A stretch of DNA of 64,000 bases, taken from Alphaproteobacteria bacterium. GTDB lineage: Bacteria > Pseudomonadota > Alphaproteobacteria > Sphingomonadales > Sphingomonadaceae. A program made the translations under genes and the position numbers. Location of the stretch: the NCBI GenBank assembly GCA_018970445.1, contig JAGWWF010000011.1:1-64000 (forward strand). The letters are read 5' to 3'. This document shows positions 50,813-59,329 of the stretch, piece by piece; positions within the stretch are counted from its first letter, which is position 1, and the number at the start of each line of letters is the position of its first letter. The notes under the pieces are model-generated. The model saw nothing but the letters and a program-made list of their open reading frames with translations, had not been told where the DNA came from and did no database searches.

Positions 50813-52567
50813 ATGGATATGAAGGCGGGTCTGTTCGGGTGGCTGCTCGGCGTCTTACTGATCTGCGTCACGGCTTCCGAGGCAACGGCCAAGGCCAATC
50901 CCGGCGCTGCGGATCTGATCCTGACCGACGCCCGTGTCTATACGCTGCGCTGGGGCGAGCCGGCGCGCGATGGCAAGCCGGCGCCCGATGCGCCCACCAC
51001 AGACGGCAAATGGCACCCCGATGCCGCAGCGGTGGCGATCCGCGGCGGCAGGATCATCTATGTCGGCAGCGACAAGGGGGCGCTGGCGCTGCGCGGCAAG
51101 CGGACGCGGGTGATCGATCTGAACGGCGCGACCGTGATCCCCGGGCTGGTCGATTCCCACACCCATTTCGTCGAACTGGGGGCCAAGCTGGAAGCGGTCG
51201 ACCTGACCGACGTTGCCACCGAAGCCGAGGCGGTCGCAAAGGTGGCCGAACGGGCGAAGTCCGTCCCCAAGGGCGAATGGATCTTCGGTGCCGGGTGGGA
51301 CGAGGGGGCCTGGGCCAACCGCTATCCGGACAAGCAGCAGTTGAGCGCCGCGGTGCCCGATCATCCGGTGGTGCTGCGCAGCCTGCACGGTTTTGCGATC
51401 TGGACCAATCAGGCCGCGCTTGATGCCGGCAGGATCACCAAGGCCAGCCCGGTTCCGGTTGGCGGCGAGATGCGGCTGGGCGCGGATGGCGAGCCCAATG
51501 GCCTGTTCCTGAACCGCGCGGCGACGATGATCGACGCGGCGGTGCCGCCCGAACCGCCGGCGGTGGTGGCGCGCCATGCGCTGAAGGGCCTCACCCAGAT
51601 GGCCGCCGATGGCTATGTGATGGTGCACGAGGCCGGTGTGCCTGCCCAGGCGATGGCCGCACTCCAGCAATTGGAGGACGAGCAGCGCCTGCCGATCCGG
51701 GTCTATGCCATGCTCTCGCTGCGCGACCCGCCCTTGATGCGGCAGTGGATCGCCAGGGGGCCTGACCGGGATACGGACAGCATGTTCGTCACCCGCGCGG
51801 TCAAGGCCTATTACGACGGGGCGCTGGGATCGCGCGGGGCGCGGCTGCTGGCCGATTATGAAGACAAGCCGGGCCACCGCGGCATCAGCGGTGACGGATA
51901 TGGCTTTGACCGTGACCTGGCCAAGGCGGCGATGCAGGCCGGATTTCAGCTGGGGTTCCACGCCATCGGCGATGCCGGCAACCGCGAAGTGCTGGATTTC
52001 CTGGAAGGGGAGTTCAAGGCCGATCCGACCATGGCCCGCAACCGCCACCGGATCGAACATGCCCAGGTGGTCTCGCCGCAAGACCACCCGCGCTTCGCCC
52101 GGCTGGGGGTGATCGCCTCGATGGAGCCACCCCACGCGGTGGAGGACAAGACGTGGGCCGAAGCGCGCCTCGGCCCGCAGCGCATTCTTGGCGCCTATGC
52201 CTGGCGCTCGCTGCGCACAGCCGGCGCGCGGCTGACCTTCAATGCCGACAATCCGGGTTCCGATCACAGCATCTTCTATGGCCTGCATTCAGCGATCACC
52301 CGCCGGGACAAGCAGCTTCAGCCCGCCGGCGGCTGGTATCCGGAGCAGCGGCTGACGATCGAGGAAGCGATCCGCGCCTATACCAGCTGGTCGGCCCATG
52401 CCGCCTTCCGCGAAGACCAGACCGGGATCATTGCCCAGGGCCGCTGGGCTGATCTGACCGTCATGGACATCGACCCCTTCGCCCTGGCCGCCATCGCGCC
52501 GGAAAAGATCCTGGCCGGCCGGATCAGGGCGACCATCGTGGGCGGCAAGCTGGTCTATCAGCGCTAG
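50813..52567 (+). CDS. Exported amidohydrolase, YtcJ/AepA-like (amidohydrolase family 3)
   Basis: 584 residues with signal peptide (MKAGLFGWLLGVLLICVTASEATA). It has LILTDARVYTLRWGE, VIPGLVDSHTHFVELG, AGWDEGAW, the Lys/Tyr region VKAYYDGALGSRGARLLADY, FHAIGDAGNREVL, RIEHAQVVSP, FNADNPGSDHSIFYGLHSA and the C-terminal DLTVMDIDPFAL. Family members hydrolyse amide or related bonds with two metals; the substrate is unknown. The ATG at 50813 follows GGGGAG. It is a different subfamily from the amidohydrolase at 38561. Confidence 0.9.
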   Translation: MDMKAGLFGWLLGVLLICVTASEATAKANPGAADLILTDARVYTLRWGEPARDGKPAPDAPTTDGKWHPDAAAVAIRGGRIIYVGSDKGALALRGKRTRVIDLNGATVIPGLVDSHTHFVELGAKLEAVDLTDVATEAEAVAKVAERAKSVPKGEWIFGAGWDEGAWANRYPDKQQLSAAVPDHPVVLRSLHGFAIWTNQAALDAGRITKASPVPVGGEMRLGADGEPNGLFLNRAATMIDAAVPPEPPAVVARHALKGLTQMAADGYVMVHEAGVPAQAMAALQQLEDEQRLPIRVYAMLSLRDPPLMRQWIARGPDRDTDSMFVTRAVKAYYDGALGSRGARLLADYEDKPGHRGISGDGYGFDRDLAKAAMQAGFQLGFHAIGDAGNREVLDFLEGEFKADPTMARNRHRIEHAQVVSPQDHPRFARLGVIASMEPPHAVEDKTWAEARLGPQRILGAYAWRSLRTAGARLTFNADNPGSDHSIFYGLHSAITRRDKQLQPAGGWYPEQRLTIEEAIRAYTSWSAHAAFREDQTGIIAQGRWADLTVMDIDPFALAAIAPEKILAGRIRATIVGGKLVYQR

Positions 52568-52630
52568 AGGCTGCCGGCCGCCACGGCCAGGACATATGTT
52601 GGACGCGCCCGCGCTGCCATGGTGCGCACG

Positions 52631-55330
52631 TCACGGCAGGATCAGGGTGATCGCCTGATCGGGCGCGTCGCGCGACAGGCTGAGCGGCGGGCTGGACTGG
52701 CCGGCGCTGCGCACGCTCCAGCCGGCCAGGGGCAGGCCATCGAACAGCACATGGCCATCAAAATCGCTGACCGCGCTGGCCATCTGGCGGCCGCTGGCAT
52801 CGTGCAGTGTCACCGTCACGCCCGCGCGCGGGGTGCGTTCGTCGCCAGCCACCAGCAGCATCTGGGCATCGATGCTGCCGGTGCGGCGCAAGGGCACCGC
52901 GATCCGGCGCACCTCGCCGGGGTGCAGCTGCACCCGATCACCCGCGCGGGCCGGGCGCAGGGTGAAATCATCCAGCGACGACAGCTGGGTTTCCAGATCA
53001 AAGGCGGCGCCGGCCGGCAGCGCCCGCAGCAGCGCCACGCCATCGCGGCCCGTGGTTTCGCTGCGCACGCTGTTGGCCACGATGAAGCGGCCGCCCGCCA
53101 CCGCTGCTTCGCCCGGATCGTGGCGGCCGTCGTCATCCTCATCGATGAACAGATCGGCGGCCACCGCGCCGCTGCGCGTCAGGCCGGCGGGGGCCGCCTG
53201 CCAGCGCCCGCCGGCCTGCCACAGGCCAACCACCAGCCCCATCGCCAGCCGCCAGCCATCGCCGCCGCGCCCCAGACCGGCCGACAGGCCAAAGGCCCCG
53301 ATCCGGCGGTTGACCGACAGCGCGCCCGACCATTGCCGCCGCTGCGGTTGCCAGCCCAGATCCAGGCTGACGGTGCCGCGGCGGCTGGCGCGCGCGGCGC
53401 TGAGCGTTGTGCCAGCCAGCCGCCAGCCGGCGGCCAGCACCGCATCCAGCCCGGCGCGCAGCCGCCACGGCCCGCTGCCGGCCGCCAGACCCAGCGCGGC
53501 ATTGCCCTGCCAGCCGCTGCCCGCCTGCCGCACCAGGCCAATGCTGCCATTGGCCTGCACGCCGTTGAACGGCAGCGCCAGGCGGGCAGAGACGGACTGT
53601 TGACCGCCACCGCCGCGCCGTTCGGCCGATTGCAGCCGCACCTGCCAGGGCAGGCTGAAGCGGCCAAGCGCGAGCCGGCCCTGGCCGCCAAGGCTGGCCA
53701 GGCTGGCAAATTCGCGCACCAGCGGCGGTTGCGCCGGGCCGGCATCGCGGCCGTGCCGGGCGGCATCGAACAGCAGATCGGCGCCGGCCAGCCGCCGTGC
53801 CAGCCGCAGCGCGCCGCCCAGGCTGCCGGCCCGGTCTCGCGCCACGGTGGCGGCCCACAAGGTGCCGGCATGGGCACCGTGCAGGCCTAGCGACAGCGCC
53901 GGATCGCCCACCGCAGCGGCGTGCAGGGCCAGCCGGGCCGTGAGTGATGGGGCCAGCCCCCAGCCCAGGCTGGCAAAGCCGGCCGCAGCGCTGCGCCCGC
54001 GCGTCGGGGCAGGGCCCCACAGCGGTTGGCCAGCGTCAACGAAGCCGATGCTGTAATCCACCTCGTTTTCGGCATTCATTTCGGTGCCGACCAGCCGGGT
54101 GAACAGCTGTTCGTCATGTTCACCATAAGGGCCATGGAGCCGCACCACCCAGCGGTTTTCGCCCAGCCGCACCGGCAGCCCGGCAAAACGCCACAGGCCA
54201 GTCGGGTCTGCGGTGCGCGTGGCGGCCACCAGGCGATCATCATGCCACAATTCTGCCTCCCAGCCCGGCGGCAGTGGCCCCGAAAGCTCGATCATGTCCA
54301 CCAGATCGGCGCGCCATGGCGGGCGCGAGGCGATGACCAGCCCGCGACCCGACAGGGCATCGGCAATCAGCGGCTGCGCCGGCGTGGCAATGTCGCCGAT
54401 GGCCAGGCTGCGGGCGCCCAGTGGCCCCAGCAGATCGGGCGCATCGTGCGCGGCCGACAGGGTGAGGCCAAGCTGAAAGGGGGCGCGGGCGGCAAGGCCG
54501 ATCGCGCCGCGGGCGGCCAGGCCAAACAGCTCGCCACTGGCCTGTGCGAGCAGCGTCGCATCACTGCGGCCGGCAGAGCGATCGAGGCCGGCGGCCACAT
54601 CAACGCTCCACAGCCGGGCGGAGGCAGGCTCACGCGGCAAGAGCGGATAGGCCGGCCGGGCCGCTTCGGGCCGCAGCCGCGCCTGGCGTTCGGCCCGGTG
54701 CAGTCGCATCAGCACCGGCAGGGGCGCGCGTGCCTCCAGCAGCAGGCGCTGACTGCCGGGATCATGGCTTATCGCCAGGGGCAGGTGGGCGGGCAGGGCC
54801 GCCAGCGTGCCGATGCGCAGGATCACCGGCACGGTGATCGAGCGGATGGCGATCAGTTCGATCGACAGGCTGTTGTCGGGCCGATCGCCGGCGACCGGCG
54901 TGTTGCGGCCAGCGCTGACCGGGGCCGACATCAACCGCAGGTGGCTGCGATATTCGCCGGCCGCCAGGCCAGCGGGCGTGTCCGCCATGATGCGCACCAC
55001 CTGGCGCGCGCCGGGTTCCAGCACCAGCTGGCGCGGCGAAAAGCGCAGCTTGTCGGCGGCGAAGGCTTCGCCCGGCAGGGCTTCGGCGGCGGCTTCCAGC
55101 CCGCCATCGGCGCGCATGCGGCGATTTTCCAGCGCCAGCCGGAACGCCGCGGCCTCGCTGCCCTTGTTGACCAGGATCAGTTCGGCCGATCGGGTGGCGG
55201 GGGTGAGGACGATGCGGGTGGGCGCAACCAGCAGCTCGGCACTGGCGGCAGCAGGAATGAAGGCGGCCAGCAGGGCCGCCAGACGGGCGATGACGGCGGC
55301 CCGCCGGGCCGACCGATTGGGGATGTTCAT
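52631..55330 (-). CDS. One-chain chaperone/usher-like secretion protein
   Basis: 899 residues with signal peptide (AALLAAFIPAAASAE). Residues about 33-165 are a PapD-like N-terminal chaperone domain: LLVAPTRIVLTPATRSAELILVNKG, then FSPRQLVLEPGARQVVRIM and EYRSHLRLMSAP. The second chaperone domain is missing. Instead the chain continues into an usher-like outer-membrane part (IGDIATPAQPLIADALSGRGLVIAS, LVDMIELSGPLPPGWEAELWHDDRLV, GENRWVVRLHGPYGE) with barrel-like repeats, and ends in SdrD/carboxypeptidase-like domains (AADLFIDEDDDGRHDPGE). Its partner is the DUF4402 gene upstream. It is probably an assembly platform for a fimbria-like surface structure. Confidence 0.72.
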   Translation of the reverse strand: MNIPNRSARRAAVIARLAALLAAFIPAAASAELLVAPTRIVLTPATRSAELILVNKGSEAAAFRLALENRRMRADGGLEAAAEALPGEAFAADKLRFSPRQLVLEPGARQVVRIMADTPAGLAAGEYRSHLRLMSAPVSAGRNTPVAGDRPDNSLSIELIAIRSITVPVILRIGTLAALPAHLPLAISHDPGSQRLLLEARAPLPVLMRLHRAERQARLRPEAARPAYPLLPREPASARLWSVDVAAGLDRSAGRSDATLLAQASGELFGLAARGAIGLAARAPFQLGLTLSAAHDAPDLLGPLGARSLAIGDIATPAQPLIADALSGRGLVIASRPPWRADLVDMIELSGPLPPGWEAELWHDDRLVAATRTADPTGLWRFAGLPVRLGENRWVVRLHGPYGEHDEQLFTRLVGTEMNAENEVDYSIGFVDAGQPLWGPAPTRGRSAAAGFASLGWGLAPSLTARLALHAAAVGDPALSLGLHGAHAGTLWAATVARDRAGSLGGALRLARRLAGADLLFDAARHGRDAGPAQPPLVREFASLASLGGQGRLALGRFSLPWQVRLQSAERRGGGGQQSVSARLALPFNGVQANGSIGLVRQAGSGWQGNAALGLAAGSGPWRLRAGLDAVLAAGWRLAGTTLSAARASRRGTVSLDLGWQPQRRQWSGALSVNRRIGAFGLSAGLGRGGDGWRLAMGLVVGLWQAGGRWQAAPAGLTRSGAVAADLFIDEDDDGRHDPGEAAVAGGRFIVANSVRSETTGRDGVALLRALPAGAAFDLETQLSSLDDFTLRPARAGDRVQLHPGEVRRIAVPLRRTGSIDAQMLLVAGDERTPRAGVTVTLHDASGRQMASAVSDFDGHVLFDGLPLAGWSVRSAGQSSPPLSLSRDAPDQAITLILP

Positions 55331-55381
55331 GGATCAGACCTTCGGGGATGGCAGGGGCTGGTCTGGTGGGGATGGGGGGTC

Positions 55382-55416
55382 GGGTGCCCGGCGGCACAAT
55401 GGCCGGCCGGGCACCC
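55382..55416. repeat. Strong intergenic hairpin between DUF4402 and chaperone/usher genes
   Basis: An 11-base perfect inverted repeat (GGGTGCCCGGC / GCCGGGCACCC) with a 13-base loop and no T-run on the transcribed side. It lies in the 106-base gap between subunit and assembly gene, where partial termination or mRNA protection usually keeps the subunit in excess. Confidence 0.7.
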
Positions 55417-55436
55417 TTCCCCCTGCCACGGCGTGC

Positions 55437-55919
55437 TTACTGATACTCGACCGCGACAGTGAAGCTGCCCTTGTAGCGGCCGGCTTCCTGGCGGGCGGCC
55501 ACTTCCAGCGTGCCGCCGACGCTGAAGCTGTCTTCACCCTTGAGCAGCTGGCCCTTGGCCTTGGAACCGGTGAAGTCCGCAACGCGCATGGCGGTGCCGT
55601 TCTGGTTGACGATCTTGATCTCGCTGGGCAGCGAAATGGTGTAGAAGGCGTCGGCTTCGCCGGTCACGGCAAAGGCGGCGGCGGTGTGATCGCTGCTCAG
55701 GCAGGTCAGCGCCGCGCCGCACACGCGGGTGCCGGCGGCATCCACCGACACCTTGTCGGCCACGGTGGTGGACGGGGCGATGGTGCCGAAATACAGATCG
55801 GCGGTGCGGCTGATTTCCAGCGGCGCGATGATCTTGGCGTCAGCGCCGGCATCGGCGGTCGCAGCCGCGGCGGCACCGGCGGCCAGCAGCGTGGCGAGGG
55901 CGGTTGCACCGATGGTCAG
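55437..55919 (-). CDS. DUF4402 pilin-like secreted protein without canonical start codon
   Basis: About 160 residues as drawn: a signal peptide (IGATALATLLAAGAAAAATA), then a DUF4402 domain (AKIIAPLEISRTADLYFGTIAPS ... GGTLEVAARQEAGRYKGSFTVAVEYQ) with a cysteine pair (RVCGAALTC). DUF4402 proteins accompany fimbrial chaperones and ushers, matching the next gene. No ATG, GTG or TTG lies in frame between the upstream stop and the signal peptide. The ribosome site AGGAGA (55933-55938) is followed by AAT AAG AAC TTT CTG ACC, where ATG AAG AAC would be expected. CTG at 55919 is used here only as a placeholder. Confidence 0.72.
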   Translation of the reverse strand: MTIGATALATLLAAGAAAAATADAGADAKIIAPLEISRTADLYFGTIAPSTTVADKVSVDAAGTRVCGAALTCLSSDHTAAAFAVTGEADAFYTISLPSEIKIVNQNGTAMRVADFTGSKAKGQLLKGEDSFSVGGTLEVAARQEAGRYKGSFTVAVEYQ

Positions 55920-56216
55920 AAAGTTCTTATTGTCTCCTGTTGGTGGATGATGATGAGCCGGGCGGCGTGCTTGCCGGGGCCGAACGGTAAATGAGCGGTT
56001 AAACAGGAATTGTCATGCGCACGGCGGGATAGGGTGGCGGCGGATTGGCAGCGGCCGGACGCCACAAGAATGCCGGCAAACGGCAGATGGGTGCTGCCTG
56101 TACGGCGGTTGGGCAAGCACCTATCCGAAAGTATGGAGCATGATCGCCTTTGGGTGGGATTGCGCCGGCGGGGGAATGCCGGGCATTAACACTCTTTTGC
56201 TGACCCTGGACCCTGA

Positions 56217-58664
56217 ATGACCATATCCACCATTCCGCCCGTCCTGCCCGACGAGGCCCAGCGCCTTGCCGCGCTGCATGCGCTGGCGGTGCTCGATACC
56301 GGCCCCGACACGGCGCTGGATGTGATCACCCGGCTTGCGGCTGATCGTTTTGACACGGCCATCGCCATCGTCAGCCTGGTGGACAGCAATCGCCAGTGGT
56401 TCAAGGCGCGGCATGGGCTTGATGCCTGTGAAACCGCCAGGGCCGACAGTTTCTGTGCCCATTGCATCGCCAGCGATGCCGTGATGGTGGTGCCCGATGC
56501 CCAGCACGATCCGCGCTTTGTCGCCAATCCGCTGGTGACGGGCGCGCCGCACATCCGCTTTTATGCAGCAGCGCCGCTGAAGACGGCCAGCGGCCATCGC
56601 ATCGGCACCCTGGCGGTGATTGATCCGGTGGCCCGTTCCGGGTTCAGCCCGCGCGACATGGCGGCGCTGCGCCTGATGGCGGGGCAGGTGATGGACTGGC
56701 TGGAATCGGCACGGGCACGACAGCAACAGCGCATCTCCCACCTGATCGAAGACACCACCAGCGATGCCTTTGTCTGTTCCGATGCAGACAATGTGATCAT
56801 CCACTGGAATCGCGGCGCCGAAGCCATGTTTGGCTGGTCCGCTGCCGAAGCGATGGGCCGGCCGATGGATCTGATCATTCCCGACCGGCATCGCCACGGC
56901 CACAATCTGGGCATGGCCCGGCTGCGCACTGGTGGCCGGACCAGGCTGGTGGGCAAGACCGTGGAGGTGCCGGCCGTGCGCCGTGCCGGCGGAGAATTTC
57001 CCATCGAATTGTCGCTGGGCATGTGGCCGGCCGAAGGCCAGGGCAATCCGCAGGGGTTTGCCGCGATCATTCGCGATGTGTCTGCCCGCAAGCAGCTGGA
57101 AGACCAGCGCGCCGCCACCGAAGCGGTGCTGGGCCAGCAGCTGGCAGCGATCGAGGCATCGGATGACGGCATCGCCGTGACTGATGCCGAAGGGCGCTTC
57201 ATCTTCATGAACCGCTCGCACGCCAGCATGTTCGGCTACCCGGATGCATCCTATCTGATCGGCCAGCCGTGGAGCGTGCTGTACAGCGAGGCCATGGCCC
57301 GCCACATCGGGGAGGTGGCCATGCCGGTGCTGGGCACTGCGGGCCGCTGGCGCGGTGAGGTGCAGGGCCGCCGTGCCGATGGATCAACGGTGGAACAGGA
57401 AGTCAGCCTGTCGTTGTCGAACGAGGGCGGAATCGTGTGCGTGACCCGCGACATCGGCCAACGGCTGCTGCTGGAACGGGAAAAGGCCCGGCTGCGCGAA
57501 CAGTTGATGCTGGCCCAGCGCCAGGAGGCGGTGGGCCAGCTCGCCAGCGGAATTGCGCATGATTTCAACAATCTGATCGCTGCAATCGCCGGCACCGCCG
57601 GCCTGCTGGAGGCCATGTCCGATCCGGGCGTGCGCCACCATGCCCTGCGCATCCAGCAGGCGGCCGGCACCGCAACCGCCCTGGTGGACAAGCTGCTGGC
57701 ACTGGGCAGCCGCACCCCCGATCTGAAACAGATCGATGTGCGCCGCGTGTTGACGGGCGTGCGCGATCTGGTCACGCCCAGCCTGGTTGGCACCAGCCAT
57801 CGGATCGAACTTGATCTGCCCGATGCCCCGGTGCTGGCGCTGGCCGATGAAACCGAATTGTTGCAGGTGGTGCTCAACCTCGTGCTCAACGCGCGCGATG
57901 CCCTGCCGACGGCGGGGGAGGGCCGCATCGGCCTTGCCGTATTGCCCGCCGATGGCCATCCGCCGGTGGGCCCGGTGCTGGTTGGCGCCATGCCCAGGGC
58001 GGCAGCGGCGCTGATCCGGGTGAGCGACAATGGCTGCGGGATTCCGTCCAACGAGGTGGAACAGGTGTTCCAGCCCTTCTTCACCCGCAAGGGCGGTGCC
58101 GGCACCGGCCTGGGCCTGGCCGTGGTGGCCGGCATCGTGGCCAATGCCGGCGCTGCCATTGCCCTGTTCAGCCGGCCCGGCACCGGCACCCTGTTCGAAA
58201 TCTTCTGGCCATTGCAATCGGCGGCGATGGCCGGTGCCTGGCCGGGCCTGGAACTGGCGGCCGATGCCGCGGTGCTGGCCGGCAAGGCGGTGCTGGTGGT
58301 GGATGACAATCCCGCCGTGGTCGATACGGTGGTGGCCATGCTGGAACAGGCCGGCGCCGAACCGGGCCCTTGCCTTGATCCCGAAGATGCCGTGCTGGCG
58401 GTGCAGGAAGATACCGGCGCCTGGGATCTGGTGATCACCGATTACGACATGCCGGGCCTGAACGGCGCTGGCCTGGCCCGTCGCCTGCGATCGGTGCGCG
58501 CCGATCTGCCGGTGCTGTTGATGACGGCGCTGCCGCAGCTGCACCAGCGCCGCAGCGGCGAAGCAGAGCTCTTCGATGCCGTGCTGGCCAAGCCGGCGAC
58601 CATGAGCAGCCTGGTGGATGCCGCCCGCACCGCCATGGCCAATGCCATCCACAGGAACGCATGA
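56217..58664 (+). CDS. Hybrid histidine kinase (GAF-PAS-PAS-HisKA-HATPase-REC)
   Basis: 815 residues, no membrane segment. A GAF domain covers residues about 1-165 (LDTGPDTALDVITRLAADRF, FCAHCIASDAVMVVPDAQHDPRF). Two PAS domains cover about 172-290 and 305-420. The HisKA box is GIAHDFNNL with His448, and the ATPase lobe has LNLVLNARDAL, SDNGCGI and GTGLGLAVV. The C-terminal receiver has VLVVDDNP and phospho-acceptor Asp742 (ITDYDMPG). It is coupled by overlap (ATGATG/TGA) to the response regulator downstream, with which it likely signals. The stimulus is unknown; a soluble GAF/PAS sensor suggests redox, light or a small ligand. Confidence 0.93.
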   Translation: MTISTIPPVLPDEAQRLAALHALAVLDTGPDTALDVITRLAADRFDTAIAIVSLVDSNRQWFKARHGLDACETARADSFCAHCIASDAVMVVPDAQHDPRFVANPLVTGAPHIRFYAAAPLKTASGHRIGTLAVIDPVARSGFSPRDMAALRLMAGQVMDWLESARARQQQRISHLIEDTTSDAFVCSDADNVIIHWNRGAEAMFGWSAAEAMGRPMDLIIPDRHRHGHNLGMARLRTGGRTRLVGKTVEVPAVRRAGGEFPIELSLGMWPAEGQGNPQGFAAIIRDVSARKQLEDQRAATEAVLGQQLAAIEASDDGIAVTDAEGRFIFMNRSHASMFGYPDASYLIGQPWSVLYSEAMARHIGEVAMPVLGTAGRWRGEVQGRRADGSTVEQEVSLSLSNEGGIVCVTRDIGQRLLLEREKARLREQLMLAQRQEAVGQLASGIAHDFNNLIAAIAGTAGLLEAMSDPGVRHHALRIQQAAGTATALVDKLLALGSRTPDLKQIDVRRVLTGVRDLVTPSLVGTSHRIELDLPDAPVLALADETELLQVVLNLVLNARDALPTAGEGRIGLAVLPADGHPPVGPVLVGAMPRAAAALIRVSDNGCGIPSNEVEQVFQPFFTRKGGAGTGLGLAVVAGIVANAGAAIALFSRPGTGTLFEIFWPLQSAAMAGAWPGLELAADAAVLAGKAVLVVDDNPAVVDTVVAMLEQAGAEPGPCLDPEDAVLAVQEDTGAWDLVITDYDMPGLNGAGLARRLRSVRADLPVLLMTALPQLHQRRSGEAELFDAVLAKPATMSSLVDAARTAMANAIHRNA

Positions 58665-59269
58665 TGCGAATTTTGATTGCCGATGATCATGATCTGCTGC
58701 GCGACGTGCTGCGATCCTATCTGGAAGCCGAAGGCGGCTTCGAGGTGGAAACCGTTGCCGATCTGCCGCAGGCCCTTGCCGCCATCCAGCGGGCCGCTCC
58801 GTTCGATCTGGTGTTGCTGGATTATTCCATGCCCGGCATGAACGGGTTCGACGGGCTGGAACAGGCGGTGGCGCAAAATGGCGGCCGGCCGGTGGCGCTG
58901 ATGTCGGGCCTGGCGCCGGCCGGCGTGCCTGATCGCGTGATGGCCTGCGGCGCGGCCGGCTATCTGCCCAAGACGCTGCCGGCGCGATCGGTGGTCAATG
59001 CCATCCGCTTCATGGCGGCGGGGGAATTATATGTGCCGCTGGATCTGGCCCGGCCGGCCACGCCCGGCGGTGCCGATGCCCCGTTGTCGCTGCGGGAACG
59101 ACAGGTGCTCGCCGCCCTGTGTGCCGGCCACCCCAACAAGGAAATCGCCCGCCAGCTCGATCTACGGGAGCCGACCATCAAGCTGCATGTGAAGCTGATC
59201 TGCCGCAAGCTGGGTGCCCGCAACCGCACCCACGCCGCGATGATCGCCCGCGAACGCGGCTGCTGCTGA
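58661..59269 (+). CDS. NarL/LuxR-family response regulator
   Basis: 202 residues: a receiver domain with acidic pair ADDHD, phospho-acceptor Asp54 in VLLDYSMPGMNG and the conserved lysine in GYLPKTLPA, then a LuxR-type helix-turn-helix (LSLRERQVLAALCAGHPNKEIARQLDLREPTIKLHV). It is a DNA-binding output partner of the adjacent hybrid kinase. It lies 60 bases upstream of the capsule export genes on the same strand, so these are the obvious candidate targets. Confidence 0.92.
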   Translation: MMRILIADDHDLLRDVLRSYLEAEGGFEVETVADLPQALAAIQRAAPFDLVLLDYSMPGMNGFDGLEQAVAQNGGRPVALMSGLAPAGVPDRVMACGAAGYLPKTLPARSVVNAIRFMAAGELYVPLDLARPATPGGADAPLSLRERQVLAALCAGHPNKEIARQLDLREPTIKLHVKLICRKLGARNRTHAAMIARERGCC

Positions 59270-59329
59270 GACCGGCCTGGGCATGGATTCCCACTGGCGC
59301 GGCCACGCGCTGGCGGGCATAGGGGCGCC

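Noticed and set aside
50521-51423. Alternative frame starting in the gap and running into the amidohydrolase gene
   Set aside because: Its second half is an out-of-frame reading of the amidohydrolase; its first part shows no domain.
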